Part shown: positions 11,016-22,644 of the stretch, piece by piece
How positions within the stretch are numbered: the stretch's first letter is position 1
Layout of the letters: each line of letters starts with the position of its first letter
Assembly: GCA_003254885.1 (NCBI GenBank)
Contig: QANT01005711.1
Span: forward strand, 1-64,000
Source: Purshia tridentata
Lineage: Eukaryota; Streptophyta; Magnoliopsida; Rosales; Rosaceae
DNA length: 64,000 nt
Direction: 5' to 3'
Translations under genes and position numbers: made by a program
The notes under the pieces: generated by a model
What the model was told of the DNA's origin: nothing
Database searches by the model: none
The model's input: only the letters and a program-made list of their open reading frames with translations

Positions 11016-12898
11016 CACTACTACAAAAACTACTTTCCATGATGCTTAATTAAAACATACAAAGACGGTTTTTTCTTAAAGCGTCATCAAGAGTAATTTA
11101 GGATGTTTAATTATTTTTTCCTCAATTTAAGTGTATTTTTTAATAACACTCATAAAATAAATGTTATAAAAAGTTTTTTTAAGTTTTTATAAATGAAAAA
11201 AAACAGGGAAGGAAATCACCACCATAGCGCGCCTCTTTCCCTCTCTTTTTTGGTGGGTATTTTCACTTTCCCTCCCAAGCCCCAATTAATCACACAACGA
11301 TGTCACTCCTTCCATGTCCACTCCTAGTTAATGATTTTACTCTCTCCCTCTCATTCTTCGCCAGCCACCGACCTTCTTGTGGTTATCTCCATCTCTTATC
11401 ATTGATCCTCTTGTGGTTATTTTGTCCTCCAAACAACTAAGAGTATAGGTTATGATTAGGAAACTGAAATTCCCTATCCTTGGTCAATAGAACTGGAATC
11501 ATCAGCATCTCAATGGAGTTATCAGGTATTTTTACTTTAATTTCACTCTCAATTTTGGTTTGTAAATTTATTTAGGGATTGGGCGTGTTTGACTTTATTC
11601 TCTATTTGGGTATTTAGAATTGTGAACAGAATATTAAGAGGCATCGTTTTCAAACTTTGAATTCCAAGATTGAAAGCTAATAGCGTAAGTTAATTTCTAT
11701 CTATATGGTTTATTTTTATTTTTATATGGATTATCTTTGTTTTTTTTGTTGCTGCTCTTTTGTTTCTTGTCTTGTTTTCCTTAATTTGTTATGTCAAAAG
11801 AGGTATATGCCACAGTACTATAGTACTAACTTTCAAACAAGCAAAAAAAATACTCTCATATGGTCATTGTTGATTTGCAGCTACACGATACTCCATTGAT
11901 GTCACATTATGCATATATGGCAAGTAATTTTTTTTTTATTTTTTATTTCTATTAGGACATGTTTTTGGGTAAATATTGCAAGTACTTAAATTAAAACATT
12001 GTGCATTTTTTCTTCATCTTTAAGAAAAGTATAAATAATAAAAGTTTAGTCGACCCAATTTTGGGCTACCTAGTGCGATGCTTATAGTGTTTTGGTGTTT
12101 GCTTTAAGGGAAAACAAAGAGGATATTTAACTTCTGAAGACAATTAATATAGCTAAGGTTAGATATACTGGTGTTAGTTCTAACGTTGGCATTTAATTAA
12201 AATTTGCTGTATATATATATATATATATATATATAGTTCAATTGATGTTCATTTGATTAATTCTTTGATGTTGGTGGAGAAAAGTTTTAAATTAAAATGT
12301 TGCAGTTTCATAATTCTATGATAAGAATTGTGATTAGGCAATTATTAGTGGTTTGAATATGTTAATAGGATTGGTTTTTTGCTTAGAACTACTCATCAGG
12401 CATCAGTTGGTTCTCCTTAATTTGGGTTGATGCTTAATTTGGTTTTGTTATCTTGATGCTTAAGTTGGGCTGGGGTTGTCCTTTATGTGTTTTGTCTGTT
12501 TCTTTTCTAATGAATTGGTGTCTTTCCTTTTTGTGTTTTCTTTATTTGTGTCAGATACAAAGAGATCCCTTTTAGAGGTTCAGTTGCAAGATTTTGCCTA
12601 AAAAGTAAGGTTTCTATCATTCTATATATGTACTTGTATAGCTTAGTAAAGTATGTGTTTTTTTTTCAAGCTTGAATTGCATCTGTACGATTAATGAGAA
12701 TAGGGCTAGCTATGTATCATATAAAGTGTGGACCTTATGTACTGGTGTACAATTTGTGTTCTTTCTTCATTATTTGTCTTTGCCTTTTTAATTCCAAGTT
12801 TAATTTAAACAATATGTTTAATTATTTAATAATGCTATTTGGGTTTTAATTATTAATCTTCTTAATTTTTTTTTTTTGGGGTTTATATATAAATAAGA
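11016..12898 (+). other. CACTA subterminal and leader region
   Basis: AT-rich, with no recognisable gene. It contains a C/T-rich stretch at 11225-11400 that could be a leader, and a pure (TA)n microsatellite at about 12210-12235. CACTA subterminal regions normally hold short transposase-binding repeats; none was obvious by eye. Confidence 0.5.
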
Positions 12899-15800
12899 AT
12901 GGATAAATCTTGGATGTCTGCGGATAGAAGGTCACAAAAATATGAGGCTGGGGTTGAAAGCTTTTTGGAATTTGGCCTACTTAATGCTAGTGATGTTGAC
13001 CATATACGATGTCCATGCCTTAAATGTGGGAATGTGAAATTGCTGGCAGTTAGGCAGTTAAGAGATCATTTATTTGTCAATGGTATTGATCAAAGTTATA
13101 AGATATGGTATTGGCATGGGGAATCAAGTCCTAATATGGCTTCAGATTATTTAAATGAACATGAAGTTTACAATGAAGACAACTTTGGAGATGACACTAT
13201 AGAGATGGTTCAAGCTGCACATGACCGTTTTGTTACTAATCCTGTAGAGTTTGAAAATTTGTTGGAGGATGCTGAGAAACCTGTTTATCCTGGTGCAAAA
13301 TTTTCAAAGTTATCAACATTGGTAAGATTGTACAACATGAAGGCCAAATATGGGTGGCCTGATCAAAGCTTGATAGATTTACTAGCTTTCTTAGAAGCAT
13401 TACTCCCATCCAAGAATGAAATGCCTTTGTCTCTGTATGAAGCAAAGAAGACATTGTGTGCACTAGGAATGGAGTATGAGAAAATACACGCGTGTTCTAA
13501 TGATTGCATTTTATATAGGAAGGAGCATAAGGATGCAACTAAATGTCCAACTTGTGATTTTTCTAGATGGAAAGTTAACAAGAATTCATGTGAGAATAAG
13601 AAGGGCATACCCGCAAAGGTTCTATGGTATTTTCCCCCTATTCCAAGATTTAAAAGGATGTTTCATAATAGTAAGACATCAAAGAATTTGATATGGCATG
13701 CCCAAGGAAGAGAAATTGATGGTAAATTACGTCATCCAGCAGATTCTCCTGCATGGAAGCTTGTAGACCACATGTGGCCAAGCTTTGGGAGTGACCCAAG
13801 AAACCTTCGACTAGCCATTTCAGCAGATGGGGTAAATCCTCACAGTTCTATGAGCAGTAGATATAGTTGTTGGCCAATTATAATGGTCAATTACAACCTC
13901 CCACCATGGTTATGCATGAAACGAAAATTTATGATGTTAACTTTATTGATCTCAGGTTCGAGGCAGCCAGGCAACGATATTGATGTTTATTTGGCACCAT
14001 TGATTGATGATTTGAAAAAGTTATGGGAGGTTGGTGTTGAAGCTTATGATGCATATGGTCAAGAGACATTTATGTTAAAGGCTGTGTTATTATGGACAAT
14101 AAATGACTTTCCTGCATATGGTAACTTGTGTGGATGTAATGTTAAAGGGTATAGTGTATGTCCAATTTGTAGTGAGAGAACAACTTCTACTTGGCTAAAG
14201 TTTGGTAATAAGGTGGCATTTACTGGCTATAGAAGATTTCTACCACTTAATCATTCATATCGAAAGCAAAAGAGATCATTCAATGGTAAGCAAGAGTTTG
14301 GAGAAGCTCCAGATCCATTAAGCGGGGAGGAAATTTTACAAAAAGTTGAAGGCATTAAAGTATCATGGGGCAAGAAAAAGGCTAATATTAAAAACCCAAA
14401 GGAAAGAGGAGAAAAAAGAAAGGTAATAAGAGGAAAAAGTAAAGCAAAACAAGGGGATAATGATGCTGACCAGCAGACTTGTTGGAAGAAGAAGTCTATT
14501 TTCTTTGATTTACCATATTGGAAGTCATTGTATGTAAGACATTGTTTAGATGTTATGCACATTGAAAAAAATGTGTGTGAAAGTATTATTGGCACTTTGC
14601 TAGACATCCCTGGAAAAACAAAGGATGGTATAGCAGCTCGTAAGGATCTTGCTGGAATGGGTGTGCGTACTGAATTGGCCCCCAAAAAAGTGGGAAGAAG
14701 AACATATCTCCCCCTGCATGTTATACATTATCTAAAGTAGAGAAACTCTCAGTTTGCAAAACATTGTCAGAAGTCAAGGTTCCAAAGGGGTATTCTTCAA
14801 ATTTCAGAAACCTTGTATCAATGCCTGATTTGAAACTTCTTGGTATGAAATCTCATGATTGTCATATACTCATGCAACAACTACTTCCTGTGGCAATTCG
14901 GGCTATACTACCTAAGCATGTAAGATATGCTATTACCAGATTTTGTCTGTTTTTTAATTCTTTATGTGACAAAACAGTGAATGTTATGAAGTTGGATGAA
15001 ATGCAAAGGGATATTGTCATGACTTTATGTTTTCTTGAGAAGATTTTTCCACCTTCTTTTTTTGATATAATGGTTCATCTCACAGTGCATCTTATTAGGG
15101 AAGTTAGATTATGTGGTCCTGTATATTTCCGATGGATGTACCCTTTTGAGAGGTTTATGAAAATCTTAAAGGGTTATGTGAGAAACCGCAATCGTCCTGA
15201 GGGTTGTATGGCTGAATGCTATATTGCAGAAGAGTCTGTGGAATTTTGTACTGAATATTTATCTGGAGTAGATGGAGTTGGAATTCCATTGAAGGACCGT
15301 TCAAATAAAAAAGATATGAATGACAGACTATCAGGTGGACATATTTCCAAGGTTGATCTTAAACTATGGCAGCAAGCACATCTATATGTTTTGGGAAACA
15401 CTCTTGAAGTTGATCCTTATACTAAGTATGATTCCAACCTTATTAGTTGTATAGCTTTTTACAACTTTAATACACATTGTGGGCTGACTTTGTTATATAT
15501 TTTAAACTTGTTAGTGAGCATAAGGAATTGTTGAAAATGGAACATCCTGCTAAATCGAAAAGTGAGAAGTGGCTTCAAGATGAACATAATCGAACTTTCA
15601 TATACTGGTTGCAGCAAAGGGTATTTCTTATTCTTTTACTATTTGTTTTCTTCTGAATTTGCAGGATACTTAAACCCTATAATTAACAATATATGAAACT
15701 CTTTACAGGTTGAGAATGCACTTAATGTTCTTGGTAATGACATATCAGAAATCTTAAGGTGGACAGCATTTGGGGCTCGTACAGAAGTAGTAAAATATTC

Positions 15801-16362
15801 TGGATATGTCATTAATGGTTGTCATTATCATACCAAGTCTCGTGATAATTCTCAAGTTCAACAAAATAGTGGAGTGAAATTAGTAGCAAAGACAATGCAA
15901 ATTGCAAGCGCTAAAGATAAGAATCCTGTTTTGTTGGATATGGTTTTCTATGGTGTGATTCAAGAGATATGGAAGCTTAATTATAATGAATTTGATCATG
16001 TGTTATTTAAGTGTGATTGGGTTGAAGGAACAAATGGCCTCAAAGTAGATGAATTTGGGTTCATATCAGTGGACCTTAGTAGAATTGGACACCAGAATGA
16101 TACTTTTGTTTTAGCTTCTCAAGTCAAAAAAGTCTTCTACATTGAAGATCCGGTAAATTCAAGGTGGTCAGTTGTACTAAAAACTCCTCAGATGGATTGG
16201 CGAGATGATGATGAGCTAGATGATGATGAGCTACTTTATCCTGTGATTGATAGTCAAAATTTTACTAGTACCTTGCTATCTGTTGAATCATTTGATGTAA
16301 TGACTGATAATGAGTCAGTTTTCTTGAGAGGTGACTGCGAGGGCACTTGGGTTGAAAATTAA
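12899..16362 (+). pseudogene. TNP2-type CACTA transposase (disabled)
   Basis: This is the cut-and-paste transposase of plant CACTA elements. Domains in order: transposase-associated N-terminal domain (MDKSWMSADRRSQKYEAGV, CPCLKCGN), then Transposase_21 (ISADGVNPHSSMSSRYSCWP; LDVMHIEKNVCESIIGTLLD at about 14548). DUF4218 follows (FDIMVHLTVHLIREVRLCGP, WMYPFERFMKILKGYVRNR), then DUF4216 after a canonical intron (15621-15708). DUF4216 is shown by YGVIQEIWKLNYNEF and VDLSRIGHQNDTFVLASQVK. The first frame stops at 14740. A one-base loss in the C run near 14712 moves the reading into the frame continuing YTLSKVEKLSVC. A second frame change or short intron lies near 15430-15500. The ATG at 12899 begins the conserved domain. 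Confidence 0.9.
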
Positions 16363-16559
16363 CACTCAAAATTATAGTCAAATACTAGATTAATATGTCC
16401 ATCAATTTAGGTATTACATGCATGCATCTTATTTTGGATTTATATGTTTATTCCTTGTACTTTCAAGTTTTAATTAAAATAAAATAAATTTTCCTATATG
16501 TATTTAATCTTTTATGGCTGACCCCTTTAATTTCTTTTTTTAATCTTGTAGTTATTCAT

Positions 16560-17515
16560 ATGGATCCCATAGAGAATAATGACAATATTGCAAATATATC
16601 CAAAAATGACCAGGCTTCTGATAAGAAGAATACAAGAGGTAGAACTCAGCTATCAGACTTAGTCCAATGTAGAAGTGACGGAGACCGAATGGAAGTTGCA
16701 TACAATCATAAGGGACAACCATGTGGAAAGGCAGGGATAAAATTATCCAGTTTCATTGGGCTGCAAGCTCGTACTACAGTCCCAATCAGTCTTGACAATT
16801 GGCGGGAGGTACCAAAAACTTTAAAAGATAAGATATGGGACATGGTGCAACTATGTGCAAAACTTTCAACTTCGATCTACATTTCAAATCACTTACAAAA
16901 CATTTTAGATTTTTAACATATTGTATTTATTTAATTGAAGATGAATTTCTATTTTACATTGCTAGAAAGCATTTATTGTGGATCCAAAAAGTAGGAAAAA
17001 TGTTGAGAGTAGTGCTGGAAAAGCGTGGAGAACATTTAAAAGCACTTTAACAACAGATTATGTCTTAAAGTTTAAAGATGAACCCGAAATCCTAAAGAGG
17101 CCACCAGTGAGCTATGATTTCATTCTTCAAAAGCATTGGGATGAATTTGTGACTGCCCGATTAAAACCAGAGTTTCAGGTATGTAAATGGGGTGGTGGTT
17201 ATTATAATTATATATGTTAGTCATATGAAACACTACTTATCATTGGTTTGGCTTTGCTAGTTAATACGCCAAGAGCAATCAAAAAGACAAAGTTTCCATC
17301 AGTATAACCATCGCCTCTCCAGAAAAGGATACGCTAGATTGGAATATGAAATAGTAATTACATGTTTTGTTTGAATCATTTATTCATATATCATAGTTTA
17401 GCTGTGCTCTAATTATGTATGTTTGTATAAATAGAAGCTAGCCTCAGGGATCACCACAGACATTGACCGATCAATCTTATGGAAAAAGGGACGTGTTGAT
17501 AAAGAAGGGAACTAA
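16560..17515 (+). pseudogene. TNPA-type CACTA protein (Transposase_24 family)
   Basis: This is the second protein of plant CACTA elements, which binds element ends. Four exons are apparent: 16560-16850, 16966-17178, 17261-17353 and 17435-17515. Family motifs run through them: RTQLSDLVQCRSDGDRMEV, ARTTVPISLDNWREVPKTLK, DPKSRKNVESSAGKAWRTFK, then NHRLSRKGYARLE and DIDRSILWKKGRV. The first intron's donor reads CTATGT where GTATGT is expected, while the other introns have GT...AG. The reading ends in TAA at 17513, shorter than usual for the family and exactly where PIF-like sequence begins. It was probably truncated by that insertion. Confidence 0.75.
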
Positions 17516-17750
17516 AGTATTTGAATAAAAAATTAATCCATTTGATTCCCACCTTTATTCGTACCATTATTGGATTCCTACCATTATTATGATATGACCA
17601 ATGCATGAATCTTTATTGGTACAACAGTTAATAAGACAAATGCATGTGAAACCATTAATGCATGTCAGACTAGCTGTTCTACAAGACTACACCATTATAA
17701 AGCAAATGAATGTGGACCATTCAATTCTTATCTAGCATTCATATGAATTC

Positions 17751-17760
17751 TTTATAAAAA
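17751..17760 (+). promoter_or_regulatory. TATA box of the PIF transposase
   Basis: TTTATAAAAA lies 70-80 bases before the ATG at 17830, followed by an A/C-rich leader. The position is normal for a plant promoter. Confidence 0.55.
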
Positions 17761-17829
17761 CCCTCTTAATATCCTACTCTTTACACACACTTCATTTTCA
17801 AGATCATATCTGAATCCATCTACACAAGC

Positions 17830-19164
17830 ATGTGGCCTCAATACGTGTATTCATCATCCTCTTCTTCAGAATTTGAATACGAAAGGTAAGATGAAGGGAA
17901 TGAGCTTGTGGGGCATGTGCTTATGGACATGGCTCATGAAGACACCCACCCACGTCCAAGGCATGGTGGTACTTCTTCAAATCGCCGTTACACAAAACGA
18001 AATAGGGAAGCCGGCCACGATCGTCTGATGGAGAACTACTTCATCCCTGCCCCTTTGGAGGACACTGTGACCTTCCGCAGACAACACCGCATGCACCTAC
18101 CTCTATTCAATAGAATCCTCGAAGATGTTTGCAGAGAAGATAAATATTTCCTACCACGACCTGACGCACTCGGTAGAGTGGGTTGCACACCATAGCAAAA
18201 GATAACGGCAGCCTTGAGGGTAATGGCATATAGTATTCCTTCTGATATGGTCTCAGAGGTGCTGACAATAGGCCAAACCACCATACGAAAATCATTCCAA
18301 AAGTTCTGCAAGGCCATCTGCGATATCTACGCCGATGAGTATCTCTGCCGGCCTACTATGACCGTTATGAGAAAGCTTTTGCCAGAAGGAAATTGACGTG
18401 GATTCCCAAGTATGATTGGTAGCTTAGATTGCATGCATTGGGTTTGGCAAGCTTGCCCAATGGTCGAGCAAGCTTATTACCGTGGGCATTACCATGTCCC
18501 AACTGTTATTCTCGAAGCCGTAGCCTCATATGACACGTGGATATGGCATGCCAACTTTGGATTTCCTGGATCCAATAATGACATCACAGTGCTCGACTCT
18601 TCGCATCTATTTGATCCTGAGATTCTTGGCCAAAACCATCGTGTCAAATTCACCGTGAATGGTATAGAATACAGACTCCCGTACTATCTTGCAGACGGGA
18701 TCTATCCTCAATGGGCAACTTTGATTACTAATTTACGAAGTCCAATATCTGGACCGCATAAGTTGTTTTCAAGGCGACAGGAGGGCTACCGAAAAGATGT
18801 GGAGAGGGCGTTTGGAATTCTAAAAGCTAGGTGGCAGATTATAAAACGACCAGCCCGTGTGTGGGACAAACACGAGCTCGGGTATATCATGAAAGCGTGC
18901 ATCATATTGCACAATATGATTGTGGAGAATGAGCGTCTTGAAGATGATTGTAACGATGAGCCAATAGACGTAGTGGCCAGCACTAGGAGGGCAGAACAAG
19001 AATATGATTCTGTAGAACCATGTGAAATCAGAGGTAAGGCACTCCCATTACCAGAGCTGCTTGCTTGGAGGAGATTGGTCCGGTCAAGAAATGAAAATGC
19101 ATCCCTAAAAGCCAACCTCATTGAGCACATCTGGATTCGAGAAGGAAATCCACCAAATGTTTGA
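17830..19164 (+). pseudogene. PIF/Harbinger transposase (DDE_4 nuclease), three in-frame stops
   Basis: One continuous frame of about 444 codons from the ATG at 17830. A serine-rich start and a helix-rich region come first (YFIPAPLEDTVTFRRQHRMH). The DDE nuclease follows: IGSLDCMHWVWQACP carries the first Asp, HANFGFPGSNNDITVLDSS the second, and RKDVERAFGILKARWQIIKR the Glu. These are the plant HARBI1-like hallmarks, and the length is normal for the family. Three stops interrupt the frame: TAA at 17887, TAG at 18193 and TGA at 18394. The TGA lies where CGA (Arg) would fit, as in methylated-CpG decay. The three catalytic residues are all still present. It is a recently disabled copy. Confidence 0.9.
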
Positions 19165-19564
19165 ATGCCTCAAAGACTTTAGTTGTTTTAGTTGTGTGGT
19201 TTTCGTTATGTGTTCTTTGTGTGTTTTTTGTGTGTTTTTCATGTGTACCTTTCATGAAATAAAATAAATTATGTTGTATTCCTCATTTTTGAGTGATAAT
19301 ATATATATATATTTTTAATTTGGGTAAACAAATAAAATATTCAAATATAGTCAATATTGACCTTAAATTAAAGATCTTTTATAAATATAACTAATGGTAT
19401 AATTTTCATAAATATTTAAATTATAAATTATAAATCATTTAATCCATAATAGGCATAATTTAATTAATGCAAAATCCTGATACCCAAATATGAGTATCAA
19501 CACCATAGTGAAACTGATACCCAAAAAACACTATTCACACACCCAAAATGACATTTGGCTATCA
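19165..19564 (+). other. AT-rich stretch between the PIF copy and resumed G1 sequence
   Basis: No gene. It includes a short (TA)n run near 19300 and two copies of a GATACCCAAA motif (near 19480 and 19518). It probably contains the remnant of the CACTA right side. Confidence 0.4.
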
Positions 19565-19848
19565 AAATATGGCTTTTCCATAGTAGAAGGCCTAAGAGAA
19601 TTGCCAACCCCGAAGGCAGTAGGTGATGTGCGAAGTTTCCGTAGGCTGGCAATGTTTTATAGAAGATTTGTTCATAATTTCAGTAGCATCACTGCACCTC
19701 TTACTGAATGCTTGAAGAAAGGCCGGTTCAAGTGGGGAGAGGAACAAGAAGCCAGTTTTAGCCTAATAAAAGAGAAACTGAGCACTGCCCCAGTATTGGC
19801 GCTGCCCAATTTTAATAAAATATTCGAGGTGGAGTGTGATGCTTGCGG
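19565..19848 (+). pseudogene. G1 reverse transcriptase / RNase H segment (fossil)
   Basis: Typical Ty3 connection-domain motifs: [39 protein letters not shown] and [20 protein letters not shown]. The segment is cut at 19848 by A1; its last five bases (TGCGG, 19844-19848) are the A1 target repeat. Confidence 0.85.
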
Positions 19849-21743
19849 TGTCACGCCCCGACCCTTGGGCAAGTGAAAAACAACTGAAAACTGGAACTAT
19901 TTCCTGAAACTGTGGGCCCTTTTATGAAACTGTGAGCCATGAATATAAAATAATTCTACTGAAAACAACTGTAATTTACAAAAGCACATTTATAAAACCA
20001 AGCTGTAAAACTAAGTTCTGAAATGCTGCTAGTCCCACTGCCTCGTCTTCTTTCCACTATCTCCTCAGCCTACTTAACCTGCAAAACCATACCCTACACC
20101 CAACCATAGGTGCACCGGGTTTAAACACAAACCCAGTAAGCTCACTAGAGCTCGTATGAACGAAGTCTAACTGGAAACCTCAAATTAGAAATCAGTAAAA
20201 TAATCAAATAAAGAACCACCTTAATGCCTCAAATCACAACCAATCCACAAACCAGAAGTCACAATCCTCAACTTGGTCATCAATTCTCTAAACCAAACAA
20301 TTTCACTGTGATCAGTAATACCTCGAACAATCCACAAGATCCTTGCTTGGGATCCAACTAGATCCTTCAACTAGAATTCACTAATCCTCAAACAAGAACC
20401 ACTGATCCTTACTTAAAACCCAACTTAATCCTCAATTGAACCCACTAATGCTCAAATCTCACTTAATCCTTAATCATAACCTCAAATAACCTTTTAAACT
20501 ATCGGGATTTCCAATCCTAATTCCATACCCCCTTATTTAGCAACCAACAAACAAGCACACAAAGCAAACAAGTAAATTGACTGAACTGAAATTAACTGAA
20601 CTTAGGTTCACTCACAGTGTTCTGCACGAAAAGACCGAACTACCCTTCGTGCCTCCTTTGCACGGATTCCAAATCCGGCAACACAACGACATCGGAAATA
20701 CAATTCTCGAGCCAAGCGTACCTGTTAAGACCAGACAACCCAACAAAACACGCATAGAGTTCACAACAAGCAACAAACAACCGAAACAGGCGGGAACCAC
20801 CACGCACGGGGGCTGCCCGACCCCGAAAAACACTTTAAAGGTTCAAGAAACTCACCCACGGTTTTGAGTGATTGGCCTGAGGCCAAAAACCAAGGAAGAC
20901 GGGTAGCTGGCACCACCACACGTAGCGAGACCCACGGTGGTCAACTGTGGTCAACTGCCAAAAACAAAAATCACTAAAAATTGAAACAAACTGTACAGGC
21001 ATGTAGAAGGGATTGAGTGGACCAAAACTCAAACCTGAGTCGATGACCAAAAGTGGCCGGAAAGGGAGGAAAAATGGCCGGAAAGCCGCCGGCCTGCTCA
21101 ACGTCGATCCGCCGTTCACGGCGGTCCAACAGACGATCAGAGCACACCAACACGCTGGGCGGTTGCTAAGCCTCGACGTCGCTAGAAAAGGGAGATCGCC
21201 GGCGGTAGGCATTGACTATGCGTGGTCGGCAACTCGTGTTCTGGGCTGCTTCAGGGGGAGGCGCCACCATGGGAAGGAAGAGGGGAGGGAGACGAGCACG
21301 GCGAGCCAAAGATCGGCTTCAGCTGCCAGACGCGCCCCCACGCGCTAGCGAAAGTCGTAGCTGGAGAGAGGGGTCGAGAGGAAGAGAGAGATTGCGGGAG
21401 AGGGAGGAGAGAGAAAAATGCTAAAAACCTGGGTTTCTGTGCCTTTTAAAAACCACTTTTCCAAAATTACAAACTTGCCCCTCTCTTCACACGTCCATAA
21501 CTTTCAAACCGTAGCTCCGTTTAACGCATGCTACATGTCTACGAACTCGTGAGAGCGAGACCTTTCCAACGAACCCAAAGTCAAAGTGAAAACTTTTCTC
21601 AACCTAAAAATTAACTTTTACTCCCAAGTTTAAAATCAACTTAAAATTCGAAAAAACACCCAAATCGTTTTACTTTTCTAGTAAAATCCCAAAAACTTTT
21701 AAAAAGCTTTTCAAAACAACTGTGGAAGGTACGGGGTGTTACA
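19849..21743 (-). mobile_element. A1: A-family LTR-like element (short form)
   Basis: 1895 bp, flanked by perfect TGCGG repeats (19844-19848, 21744-21748). Termini TGTCACGCCCCGACCC and GGTACGGGGTGTTACA. Contains the triple hairpin (about 20095-20154), the exon-like cassette (20616-20721), a GC-rich leader (21030-21370) and the GTTCGTAGAC-type module (21490-21573). It lacks the hairpin array. Reading frames in the GC-rich leader are not supported as genes. Confidence 0.9.
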
Positions 21744-21748
21744 TGCGG

Positions 21749-22038
21749 AGTGGGCATTGGAGCTATGCTATCCCAGGAAAAGAGACCGGTTGCTTTCTTC
21801 AGTGAGAAACTTAGTGAAGCTCGCCAAAAGTGGAACACATATGACCAAGAGTTTTATGCAGTCGTGAGGGCTTTGAAGCAATGGGAACATTACTTAGTAT
21901 AGAGGGAATTCATGCTCTACACAAAGGCAAGTTGACAAAATGCATATCAAGTGGGCCACTTTCTTGCAGAAGTTTCCTTTTGTCATTAAGCATAAATCTG
22001 GCACCCTGAATAGAGTTGCAGATGCTTTTAGTAGATGA
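21749..22038 (+). pseudogene. G1 RNase H segment (fossil)
   Basis: RNase H motifs of Ty3 elements: GIGAMLSQEKRPVAFFSEKL and ARQKWNTYDQEFYAVVRALK. The end-of-domain signature [16 protein letters not shown] is near 21990-22038. It is broken. Confidence 0.85.
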
Positions 22039-22644
22039 GCCAATTTGCTAGTAACTTTCACCCAAGAAGTTGTGGGGTTTGAATGTTTGAAAGAGTTGTA
22101 TGCCGCTGATGGTAATTATAAGGCAATATGGGCAAAGTGCAGTGACAAACAACCTGTTTTGGACTTCCACAACAACAATGGCTATTTATTCAAGGGAAAC
22201 AGGTTGTGCATTCAAAGTACGTCTTTGAGAGAGAAGTTGATCCGAGACATCCATAGAGGTGGAATGAGCGGACATTTAGGTCGTGATAAAACCATTGCTA
22301 GAGTAGAGGAGCGATTCTTTTGGCCACAATTAAGAAGAGATGTTGGGAAAATTGTGCAAGGATTTTTGTTTGCTAAACCACCAAAGGTCAGTCATAGACT
22401 TTATATGCCTTTACCTGTGCCTAATAATATCTGGGAAGATTTGTTCATGGATTTTGTTTTAGGACTCCCTAGAATGCAAAAGGGTGTAGACTCTGTGTTT
22501 GTAGTTGTTGACAGGTTCTCAAAAATGGCATGGCACACTTTATTCTATGTCGAACAACTTTAGACGCCTCCAATATAGCAGAGCTATTTTTCAGAGAAGT
22601 GGTACGACTGCACAGAGTTCCCCGTTCCATTACATCTGACCATG
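22039..22644 (+). pseudogene. G1 integrase, zinc-binding and core start (fossil)
   Basis: H2C2-type zinc-binding region ([34 protein letters not shown]) followed by the core start ([28 protein letters not shown]). The integrase inserts element DNA into the host chromosome. Cut at 22644 by A2. Confidence 0.85.

Larger units (their letters stand above)
17516..19347 (+). mobile_element. PIF/Harbinger DNA transposon (defective)
   Basis: Defined by its transposase (17830-19164) and promoter. The edges are tentative. TATTTGAATA at 17518-17527 and its inverse TATTCAAATA at 19338-19347 could be terminal repeats, but they are short, AT-rich and unlike the G-rich ends usual for the family. The Myb-like second protein that plant PIF elements use is absent from the window. 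Confidence 0.55.
11016..19480 (+). mobile_element. CACTA (En/Spm) DNA transposon in the G1 reverse transcriptase
   Basis: The left terminus is CACTACTACAAAAAC, the standard CACTA end, and interrupts the G1 frame. It carries both genes expected of an autonomous plant CACTA element: a TNP2-type transposase (12899-16362) and a TNPA-type protein (16560-17515). A PIF/Harbinger copy follows at about 17516. The right CACTA terminus (expected ...TAGTG with a matching inverted repeat) was not found, and no 3-bp target repeat can be paired, so the right edge is a guess. The element is defective. Confidence 0.8.

Noticed and set aside
11705-11899. Membrane-protein-like frame upstream of the CACTA transposase
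   Set aside because: A T-rich stretch yields Phe/Tyr/Cys runs by composition; no support as a gene.
17516-19347. Firm PIF element boundaries from TATTTGAATA inverted repeats
   Set aside because: Ten AT-rich bases can pair by chance, and the usual G-rich ends are absent, so the boundaries are reported only as tentative.
19849-21743. A and B elements as terminal-inverted-repeat DNA transposons
   Set aside because: The ends are imperfect inverted repeats, but TG...CA termini, 5-bp target repeats and retroelement-like leaders fit LTRs better than any known plant DNA transposon superfamily.
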